Position numbers and translations under genes: made by a program. From an uncultured Clostridia bacterium (GTDB taxonomy: Bacteria; Bacillota; Clostridia; Oscillospirales; Oscillospiraceae), in contig CAMVOG010000048.1 of the NCBI GenBank assembly GCA_947169005.1, positions 1-12,063 of the forward strand: DNA of 12,063 nt. The letters run 5' to 3'. Positions 7,201-12,063 of this stretch are shown piece after piece. The number at the start of each line of letters is the position of its first letter. Positions within the stretch are counted from its first letter, which is position 1. The notes beneath the pieces were generated by a model, which ran no database searches, was not told the DNA's origin, and worked only from the letters and a program-made list of their open reading frames with translations.

Positions 7201-9690
7201 CAGATCCTCGCCCTTGGCGTAAACGGTGAAGGTCGCCCGGTTGTCGGAATAGTCCGTGCCCGCGACGGACACCGTGCGGCGCGCGTCCAGGGGCTCGGAG
7301 ACGATGCGGGGCAGAGCGGTATTCAGATACCCGCAGACGGTGCAGCGGGCGTTCCCGCCGAAGACGTGCTCATGGTCGCCCAGCACGCGGCGGGGGATGC
7401 GGCCCGTGCCCAGATCGGCCTCGCAGACGGCGCAGGAATAGCGCTCCAGGCCCTCCTCGGTATAGCTGGGCTCCCGCAGGGTCACGGCCACGATGTCGTG
7501 GTCCTCGATCTCCACGCGGCCCTCGCATTCCGTGCAGTGCTGCCAGTGCCGATCCTCGTCGAAGCAATAGTCCCCGTCGGGATCATGGTCGCAGTTTTCC
7601 TCGTGGGTGCCCTCCTCCAGGCAGATCTCCAGGCACTGGCCGTCCTCAAAGCAGTAATGCTCCTCCCAGTCGGAGGATTCCACGCATACCTCGTGATCGC
7701 AGCCGAAATCCTCGCTGCGCTCGTGGCAGCAGTCGAAGCAGAGGCCGCAGTCCTCGCACATCTCGTCGGGATCGAAGCAATAGCCGCAGTCGTCGCAGAA
7801 GTGGTCCTCCCAATCGGAGGAATTGGGGCAGGTCCAGTCATGGTCGCAGCCGTAGTCCTCCCGGCCCTCCTCACAGTGGACGGCGTGGCCGCCGCAGACC
7901 TCGCAAAGCTCCTCCATGCACTCGCCGCACTCGTCGCAGAAGTGGTCCATGGCGTCGCTCCCATCGGGGCAGATATCGTGCTCGCAGTGATAGTCCTCCT
8001 GGCAGACCAGGCAGAGGCCGCAGTCCTCGCACATCTCGTCGGGATCGACGCACTCTCCGCAGCCGTCGCAGAAATGCTCCTCGTAGCCCGGCGCGTCGGG
8101 GCACCAATCGTGGGCGGCGCAGTGGTAGCCCTCGCAGCACTGCTCGCACATGCCGCAGTATTGGCAGCGCTCGCCGCCGACGCAGTCAAAGCAGCTCGGG
8201 CAGAGATGCTCCTGGAACTCGGCGCTCTCCAGGCAGTAGCCGTGCTCGCAGCCGTCCTCCAGCGTGTTCTCCTCGCAGCACTCCGGGCAGAGCCCGCAGT
8301 CGGAGCAAAAATCAAAGCCGAAGCCGACGGCGCATTTTTCGCACTGGGGGCAGAGCTCGCAGCAATCCGTGCAATGCGGGTTCCCGCCCCCCTCCTCAAA
8401 GAAGGATCGGCACCAGAAGCCGTCGCCGCCGGTCTTCGCGCAGGTGTCGCATTCCCAGCAGTGCATGGTATTGATGCCGTCAAGCACATCGTCCATGAAG
8501 TTGTACTGGCAATCCTCACAGAGGCCGCAGTCCTCGCAGAGAGCCCCGTCGTCCCCGCAGGCGTCCATGCTCTGGCAGGCATAGCAATGGGTCCCCTCCG
8601 TCACGCCGCAGTCTATGCACAAACAGCATATGGGGCAGAAATAGTCCAGATCCCCATAGAAGCAATGCAGGCAGTCTACGCACATATAGTCAGCGGCGCA
8701 GGTGCTGCAGTGCCAGTGTTCGTTTTCCACACACTCATTCCAGATCAGGGTATAGCTGCCGGTATCGTCCATGAAGCAGTCGCCGCAGTCGCGGCAATGC
8801 GCCTTCTCCTCCTGGCAGCTCTCGCAGCAGCGGCAGGTCTCGCAGACCTCGTTTGGCTCGCAGCACTCGTCGCACATTATGCAGTGATACCAGCAGACCT
8901 CGCAGCGGTAGCAATCCTCACAGACCGTGTAGGTGCAGCTGCCGCATTCGCTGCAGTGCTCGCTGGAATAACAGTCCTCGTTGCCCGCGTTCTCGCTGCA
9001 GTGGTCGCCATTCTCACAGACCCAGTCGCCCCAGATGTACTCGCCGCAGTATTCGCACTCCACCGCGTCCTCGGCCCAGTCGTAGTCCTCCCAGCCCATG
9101 AGCTCGGCCTCCGTCAGCCGCCCGCCGGTCTCCCCGGCGGCCAGCTTCGCCGCGATCAGCGGGTGAACGGCGGCTTTTTGCTCCGCCAGGGCTTCGTAGT
9201 GGGCGGCTTTGCGCTCGTCCCGCTCCGCGATGCGCGCCGCAAGGCTGCGTCCCGCAGCGTCGGTGATACAGTCCGCCGCGCTGACGGCGCGGCGCGTAAG
9301 CTCGTCCGCCACCGCCGCCCGCCGCTCCATGGCCCGCGCGCTGGGCTGGGGCGTCTCGCAGGCGCAGGCCGCGCCGCCGAGGCAGTCTGTGCAGCTTCCG
9401 TCGCTACAGGCGCAGGCGTCCCCGCAGCCGTCGCACAGGCAGGCGCCGTCCTCACAGGCGCAGTCCACGCAGGTACAGTCCGCGCAGGCGCAGGCCTTGC
9501 CCGCGGCCTCGGCCTCAGCAGCCCTGAGGGCATCGGCAGCCTCAGGGGTCACGGCGTTCCGGACAAAGCCCGGGTTCTCCGCTTCCCCGGCCCGGTCCGC
9601 CGTCGCCGCCTCGCCGGGAAGCTGCGGCAGCAGCGCCGCCAGCATCAGCAGGGCCAGCAGTAGGCTGCATACTCGTTTCGTCTTCTTCAT
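4213..9690 (-). CDS. Giant secreted cysteine-rich protein with C-terminal dockerin
   Basis: An 1825-residue secreted protein with no recognised overall family. Domains as read: signal peptide 1-29; CxC-rich metallothionein-like cluster 67-111 (15 Cys); charged, probably helical spacer 113-200; Cys/Asp/Glu-rich region 211-722 with about 103 Cys, mostly CxxC pairs; scattered H/CxxC modules such as CAVC 753, CTVC 783, CLTC 964, CTVC 1036, CMTC 1122, CDDC 1263, CSVC 1323 and CLSC 1363, with an Ig-like segment about 797-890 between them; beta-rich segment 1440-1600; InlB-type repeat about 1621-1687; Listeria-Bacteroides repeat 1694-1763; type I dockerin 1772-1825 with two calcium loops (DVNADGTVD and DLDRDGRVN). 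The start ATG follows AAGGGAG with eight bases between. Dockerins bind cohesin domains, so the protein is probably attached to a partner scaffold. Metal binding or dense disulfide cross-linking are plausible roles; no catalytic domain is seen. It ends with TAG. Confidence 0.9.
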   Translation of the reverse strand: MKKTKRVCSLLLALLMLAALLPQLPGEAATADRAGEAENPGFVRNAVTPEAADALRAAEAEAAGKACACADCTCVDCACEDGACLCDGCGDACACSDGSCTDCLGGAACACETPQPSARAMERRAAVADELTRRAVSAADCITDAAGRSLAARIAERDERKAAHYEALAEQKAAVHPLIAAKLAAGETGGRLTEAELMGWEDYDWAEDAVECEYCGEYIWGDWVCENGDHCSENAGNEDCYSSEHCSECGSCTYTVCEDCYRCEVCWYHCIMCDECCEPNEVCETCRCCESCQEEKAHCRDCGDCFMDDTGSYTLIWNECVENEHWHCSTCAADYMCVDCLHCFYGDLDYFCPICCLCIDCGVTEGTHCYACQSMDACGDDGALCEDCGLCEDCQYNFMDDVLDGINTMHCWECDTCAKTGGDGFWCRSFFEEGGGNPHCTDCCELCPQCEKCAVGFGFDFCSDCGLCPECCEENTLEDGCEHGYCLESAEFQEHLCPSCFDCVGGERCQYCGMCEQCCEGYHCAAHDWCPDAPGYEEHFCDGCGECVDPDEMCEDCGLCLVCQEDYHCEHDICPDGSDAMDHFCDECGECMEELCEVCGGHAVHCEEGREDYGCDHDWTCPNSSDWEDHFCDDCGYCFDPDEMCEDCGLCFDCCHERSEDFGCDHEVCVESSDWEEHYCFEDGQCLEICLEEGTHEENCDHDPDGDYCFDEDRHWQHCTECEGRVEIEDHDIVAVTLREPSYTEEGLERYSCAVCEADLGTGRIPRRVLGDHEHVFGGNARCTVCGYLNTALPRIVSEPLDARRTVSVAGTDYSDNRATFTVYAKGEDLRYQWYVSVDGEEETLKDGTMVSGAKTAKLSVVVPTDACAHEYVYTCRVSNGQGTVTSRAAHLRGQHLYYWVHGGTPTSVTVNGTKYFTYPQHYQRCAGEDCGLIRRAMDHNWPAAWELEYAALSSREGLRSRACLTCGEKEYRIIPRVEANHVHSYAVMGSSEVGHWKECACGKRTDRGDHVFDDSGWTVDVPATETEKGRELNHCTVCGWEKSREIPVIPHVHNLYTWEEITDGYAAGTWESMIAADDHYHYRKCHYYDSCGYMLPEAHDYVGWHFFNYNDDGTATVVRTCMTCGWEQSFRVDPLDWQLIGKGARIAKDSDPTVEVSSTYGPLDLRVYPLQKVGYLFDHFEVVYGSEYLTQIWSSPESDGGYLFHLTTPPRSFREGTASYIDHQIVVEAVYTPCSHPIRHRSQQGGFPAGCVTYGKTPDTVCDDCGAIVSEGAPIEPIGHHDYKLNRSTALPGYCTYVPANPRTGGPGRGQVGRGYEGDWVCSVCGDVKKGKKTPPTHNRTEVRNKVEPTCTEPGYSGDTWCLSCGAHVSRGRTVKSTGHSWVWGDYIQEPTNKTTGRCWAVCETCGEQRVCTANDSPATIARLGFTEEEWQAKLGYTGEDWEVKLTVTTNQKAKGSYDLYPASYTVDMGVLSWKDEYFSTDKLPTYTFTFESTGRSRVNRVINWHGTETDGAAPFAWEAGEDGMSLTVTAPFGEYGVGSYAYRFTPFFEVQRDDGTVATVSLGAGLVTVKGRETTPTGIRLTAEMQSGSRERKITLTDGGSAAGAPLDGSLYNIRNQANQEITGARAGEKVTLFFNTQDGEGGDWARFQGWEFVSARPSAFPTVLPDALSTFIMPDGDVALKAKYEGSGKTYEIRFELGGVGAPLAPVTRAGASLLGSLPTPVDASGKWSFAGWYRDDGFRTPVDPSTELVRGSLTLYARWVKRSGSLPGDVNADGTVDREDAMRLFLAASGHAPTGTAMDLDRDGRVNTRDALLLFRMLAGE
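7525..9060 (-). other. Region encoding about 103 cysteines in 512 residues
   Basis: This part encodes residues 211-722 of the giant protein, roughly one cysteine in five, rich also in Asp, Glu and His and poor in Lys. Typical motifs are CEDCGLC, CDECGEC, CxxCxxC and CxHxxC. The spacing resembles zinc-ribbon or LIM-like metal sites, but the high acidity and signal peptide set it apart from ordinary cytoplasmic zinc fingers. I do not recognise a named family. Confidence 0.85.
7543..8217 (-). repeat. Tandem protein repeats of about 45 residues (5 degenerate copies)
   Basis: Residues 492-716 consist of units starting near 492, 537, 581, 628 and 676. Each has the plan EEHFCDxCGxC, DPDEMCEDCGLC, a CxHxxC element and an ending like SDW. 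Copies two and four are closest: 38 bp are identical at 7738-7775 and 8011-8048, 273 bp (91 codons, two units) apart. This suggests duplication of a two-unit block. Confidence 0.85.
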
Positions 9691-9711
9691 GGTCCTTCTC
9701 CCTTCGTCACG

Positions 9712-9780
9712 TCCCGCCGCGGCGGGCCCGGTCTTGTTTGCCAGAAAACAGCATTTTACAATATTTTCATAATATTACTA
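9712..9780. other. Leader of the giant gene: GC palindrome and AT-rich block
   Basis: Upstream of the giant gene lie a perfect 14-bp palindrome (CCCGCCGCGGCGGG, 9713-9726) and a strongly AT-rich stretch (about 9752-9785) that includes AATATT at 9760-9765 and 9771-9776. The minus-strand promoter should be in this AT-rich block, but no -35/-10 pair fits the consensus convincingly. Confidence 0.4.
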
Positions 9781-9854
9781 TATTCCAATGATGACACAGT
9801 TCAGGGCCCTTTGCAACCTCCTAAAGGAGAATGTTTGGGAAAATCATAAAACTC

Positions 9855-9891
9855 TTTGTCAGCCTGTGCGGCTGGGCCGAGGGCTGACAAA
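9855..9891. repeat. Hairpin between the divergent giant-protein and MATE genes
   Basis: A perfect 10-bp stem (TTTGTCAGCC, 9855-9864, with 9882-9891) encloses a second small stem (CGGC/GCCG, 9869-9879). There is no T-run on the plus strand and only TTTT a few bases after the stem on the minus strand, so it is not called a terminator. It lies upstream of the MATE promoter and may be a protein binding site or an unused attenuator. Confidence 0.5.
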
Positions 9892-9904
9892 AAGCGATCC
9901 CTCC

Positions 9905-9933
9905 TTGACATTCCGCCGAAACCGCACTATGCT
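9905..9933 (+). promoter_or_regulatory. Sigma-70-type promoter of the MATE gene
   Basis: TTGACA (9905-9910), a 17-base spacer and TATGCT (9928-9933). Transcription should start near 9940, about 47 bases before the ATG. Confidence 0.85.
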
Positions 9934-9946
9934 TCTGTACGGTTTC
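9918..9946. promoter_or_regulatory. Inverted repeat flanking the MATE -10, candidate operator
   Basis: GAAACCGCAC (9918-9927) and GTACGGTTTC (9937-9946) form an inverted repeat with one mismatch. It is placed exactly around the -10 hexamer and overlaps the likely start site. Efflux genes are often repressed by MarR- or TetR-type dimers bound at such sites. No regulator gene is present in the window. Confidence 0.5.
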
Positions 9947-9953
9947 ACTTTAT

Positions 9954-9976
9954 AAAGGAGGGGCGGCCCCGGGCCG
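9954..9976 (+). promoter_or_regulatory. Distant Shine-Dalgarno with hairpin before the MATE start
   Basis: The only good ribosome binding site, AAAGGAGG (9954-9961), ends 25 bases before the ATG at 9987, much farther than usual. Between them CGGC (9964-9967) and GCCG (9973-9976) can pair. This short stem would bring the site closer to the start. No other start codon in this frame lies between. Confidence 0.45.
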
Positions 9977-9986
9977 ATTCGACGCC

Positions 9987-11318
9987 ATGGCTATACAGCT
10001 TTCCGATCACTTTACCTACAAGCGCCTGCTGCGCTTCACCTTCCCAAGCATCGTGATGATGCTCTTCACCTCCATCTACAGCGTGGTGGACGGGCTTTTC
10101 ATCTCCAACTACGTGGGGGAGACGGCCTTCGCCGCCATCAATCTGATTTTCCCCTACTGCATGATCTTCAGCGCCCTGGGCTCCCTCTTCGGCGTGGGCG
10201 GCAGCGCCCTCGTGGCCATGGTCAAGGGCCAGGGGGACGACGAAAAGGGCAACCGCATCTTCTCCATGCTGGTGGTGGTGATGATCGTCCTGGGCTTCAT
10301 CCTCATGGCCCTGGCCCAGCTCTTCCTCCCCGCCGCGGCCCGGCTCTTCAGGGCCACGGACGCCATGTACGACACCTGCATCCTCTACGGGCGCATCTTT
10401 ATGGCGACGCTGCCCGCCTTCCTGCTGCAATACGGCTTCCACAGCTTTATGATCACGGCGGAAAAGCCCAAGCTGGGCCTGGCCTTCACCGTGGCGGCGG
10501 GCGTGGTCAACATGATCCTGGACTGGCTCTTCGTGGCGGTGTTCCGCTGGGGCGTGGCCGGGGCCGCGGCGGCCACCTGCGTCGGCCAGTGCGTGGGCGG
10601 CGTCGGGCCCCTGCTCTACTTCCTCTTCAAGCGGGACGGGGCCCTCAGGCTGGTGAAGCCCGCCTTCATGCCCCGGGAGCTGCTGCGCTCGGCCAGCAAC
10701 GGCATGGCGGACTGCATCACCAACGTGGCCATGAGCCTGGTGAACATGGTCTTCAACCTCCAGCTCATGAAGTACCTGGGCGAGTACGGCGTGGCGGCCT
10801 TCGGCATCATCATGTACGTGAACTTCGTCTTCGTGGCGGTGTACCTGGGCTACTCCATGGGCGTCGCCCCCGTTATCAGCTACCACTTCGGCGCGGGCAA
10901 CCGGGAGGAGCTGCGGGGCCTCTTCAAAAAGAGCATGCTCATGGTGGCCGTGGCCTCCCTGGCGCTGACGGCCCTGGCCCTGGCGACGGCCCGGCCCGTG
11001 GCCTCCGTCTTCGCGGGCTACGACCCGGCCTTTCTGGATATCAGCGTCCGGGCCCTGCGCCTTTATTCCCTGAGCTACTTCCTGGCGGGCTTCAACATGT
11101 TCAGCTCCAACCTTTTCGCCGCGCTGAACAACGGCCCCGTCTCGGGCCTGCTCTCGGGCCTGCGCATCTTCGTGTTCCAGATCGCGGCGGTGCTGCTCCT
11201 CCCCCTCGCCTTCGGCAGCGACGGCATCTGGCTCGCCATGCTGGCCGCGGAGCTCTGCGTCCTCGTGGTGACGGTGGCCGTGCTGGCAAAATACCGCGGG
11301 CGGTATGGGTACGTGTGA
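9987..11318 (+). CDS. MATE-family multidrug/toxin efflux transporter (MepA-like)
   Basis: A 443-residue inner-membrane protein with about twelve hydrophobic segments, the normal size for MATE transporters, which export drugs or metabolites in exchange for Na+ or H+. Features typical of the family include the N-terminal SIVMMLFTSIYSVVDGLFIS segment, GVGGSALVAM after the second helix, the MITAEKPK loop near the middle, and the second-half counterpart of the first repeat (NGMADCITNVAMSLVN). The start ATG at 9987 is fixed by alignment to the family pattern (short cytoplasmic tail, then helix 1), although the Shine-Dalgarno is unusually distant. The gene has its own promoter and a possible operator. 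It ends 86 bp before guaA with no clear terminator between. The drug specificity cannot be told. Confidence 0.94.
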   Translation: MAIQLSDHFTYKRLLRFTFPSIVMMLFTSIYSVVDGLFISNYVGETAFAAINLIFPYCMIFSALGSLFGVGGSALVAMVKGQGDDEKGNRIFSMLVVVMIVLGFILMALAQLFLPAAARLFRATDAMYDTCILYGRIFMATLPAFLLQYGFHSFMITAEKPKLGLAFTVAAGVVNMILDWLFVAVFRWGVAGAAAATCVGQCVGGVGPLLYFLFKRDGALRLVKPAFMPRELLRSASNGMADCITNVAMSLVNMVFNLQLMKYLGEYGVAAFGIIMYVNFVFVAVYLGYSMGVAPVISYHFGAGNREELRGLFKKSMLMVAVASLALTALALATARPVASVFAGYDPAFLDISVRALRLYSLSYFLAGFNMFSSNLFAALNNGPVSGLLSGLRIFVFQIAAVLLLPLAFGSDGIWLAMLAAELCVLVVTVAVLAKYRGRYGYV

Positions 11319-11341
11319 GTTGAAAGTTTTTGGTTTTTTTC

Positions 11342-11370
11342 TTGCAATCCGTCCCTTTTGCGCATATAAT
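11342..11370 (+). promoter_or_regulatory. Sigma-70-type promoter of guaA
   Basis: TTGCAA (11342-11347), a 17-base spacer and TATAAT (11365-11370). Transcription should start near 11377, giving a leader of about 28 bases. This places the whole promoter between the MATE stop codon and the guaA start. Confidence 0.85.
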
Positions 11371-11404
11371 AATTCCATTCTTTTTCAACGATGGAGGGAT
11401 CTCG

Positions 11405-12063
11405 ATGGTAACATTGGTGCGGCCCGAGAACATGGAGCGGATCACCACGCCCGCCCTGGCTCAGGCTTTTATTGAGGAACAGCTCACCGCCCTGCGGGAG
11501 CAGATCGGGGACAAGAAGGTGCTGCTGGCCCTGTCCGGCGGGGTGGACTCCTCCGTGGTGGCAGCCCTGCTGATCAAGGCCGTGGGCAAGCAGCTCACCT
11601 GCGTGCACGTCAACCACGGTCTTCTGCGCAAGGGCGAGCCGGAGCAGGTCGTCAAGGTCTTCCGGGACCAGATGGACGCCAACCTGATCTATGTGGACGC
11701 GGTGGACCGCTTCCTGGACAAGCTGGCTGGGGTCGCGGACCCGGAGACCAAGCGCAAGATCATCGGCGCCGAGTTCATCGAGGTCTTTGCCGAGGAGGCC
11801 CGCAAGCTGGACGGCGTGACCTTCCTGGCCCAGGGCACCATCTGGCCCGACATTTTGGAGAGCGAGCAGGGCATCAAGGCTCACCACAACGTCGGCGGCC
11901 TGCCCGAGGACCTGAGCTTCGAGCTGGTGGAGCCCGTGCGCATCCTCTTCAAGGACGAGGTGCGCATGGTGGGCAAGGAGCTGGGCCTGCCCGACGGCAT
12001 GGTCTACCGCCAGCCCTTCCCCGGCCCCGGCCTGGGCGTGCGCTGCGTGGGCGCCATCACCCG
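11405..12063 (+). CDS. guaA: GMP synthase, ATP-pyrophosphatase part (3' end outside window)
   Basis: Encodes the first 219 residues of a GMP synthase, which converts XMP to GMP with ATP and ammonia, the last step of guanine nucleotide synthesis in the cytoplasm. The PP-loop ATP-binding motif SGGVDSS is at residues 44-50. Further family motifs are VHVNHGLLRKGE, AQGTIWPDILES and, near the window end, RQPFPGPGLGVR at the start of the dimerisation domain. The ATG at 11405 is supported by GGAGGG six bases upstream and by a consensus promoter ending at 11370. Usual bacterial GuaA proteins (about 510-525 residues) carry an N-terminal glutamine amidotransferase of roughly 190 residues. That domain is absent here, so the protein resembles the separate B subunit known from archaea and must receive ammonia from elsewhere. 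The C-terminus runs beyond the window. Confidence 0.95.
   Translation, partial: MVTLVRPENMERITTPALAQAFIEEQLTALREQIGDKKVLLALSGGVDSSVVAALLIKAVGKQLTCVHVNHGLLRKGEPEQVVKVFRDQMDANLIYVDAVDRFLDKLAGVADPETKRKIIGAEFIEVFAEEARKLDGVTFLAQGTIWPDILESEQGIKAHHNVGGLPEDLSFELVEPVRILFKDEVRMVGKELGLPDGMVYRQPFPGPGLGVRCVGAIT

Noticed and set aside
4072..9663. Continuous plus-strand open frame of 1863 codons opposite the giant gene
   Set aside because: It is in codon register with the minus-strand gene and stays open because that gene lacks TTA, CTA and TCA codons, as expected at high GC. The product is low-complexity Ala/Val/Gly, with no ribosome site or domain. The minus strand has a signal peptide, dockerin and terminator.
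11291..11340. Terminator for the MATE gene
   Set aside because: A small palindrome (11291-11306) lies inside the coding sequence and the T-runs start about 20 bases later, so the hairpin and T-tract are not adjacent.
9945..11378. Minus-strand open frame of 477 codons opposite the MATE gene
   Set aside because: A His/Glu/Gln-rich shadow in codon register with a transporter that has unmistakable membrane segments and its own promoter.

Overview
The window is GC-rich bacterial DNA with Shine-Dalgarno sites of the AAGGAG type, consensus sigma-70-like promoters, a Gram-positive-style lipoprotein, InlB/Listeria-Bacteroides repeats and a type I dockerin. Together these suggest an anaerobic, probably gut-dwelling member of the Clostridia (Oscillospiraceae/Ruminococcaceae-like). 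That placement is an inference; nothing here names a species.

Left part (1-3442, minus strand): a consensus promoter (3414-3442) feeds a cobalamin riboswitch (about 3200-3404) and an intrinsic terminator (3099-3135). Next comes an M14-type metallopeptidase/deacylase of the AstE/AspA group (3063-2038), interrupted by one in-frame TAG. Behind a 365-bp repeat-filled gap follows a family 5 ABC-transporter solute-binding lipoprotein (1672-35). A Shine-Dalgarno-like sequence at the window edge suggests that another gene of this unit, perhaps a permease, starts just outside. The gap holds three different 7-bp tandem repeats around an imperfect inverted repeat.

Middle part: a divergent promoter (3522-3550) with a palindrome over its -10 drives a Nudix hydrolase (3578-4102). 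It ends at a strong terminator (4133-4178) shared with the converging gene. That gene, 4213-9690 on the minus strand, encodes a secreted protein of 1825 residues. It has a metallothionein-like CxC cluster, a 512-residue segment with about 100 cysteines, further CxxC modules, an Ig-like segment, InlB-type repeats and a C-terminal dockerin. It is the most unusual object in the window.

Right part (plus strand): a MATE-family efflux transporter (9987-11318) has its own promoter and an inverted repeat flanking the -10. It is followed by a separately promoted guaA-type GMP synthase that begins directly with the ATP-pyrophosphatase domain, lacks the usual N-terminal glutaminase domain, and runs off the window end.

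The genes do not form one pathway. The only functional unit suggested by layout is riboswitch - peptidase - binding protein, which points to B12- or cobalt-responsive uptake or processing of an unknown substrate.
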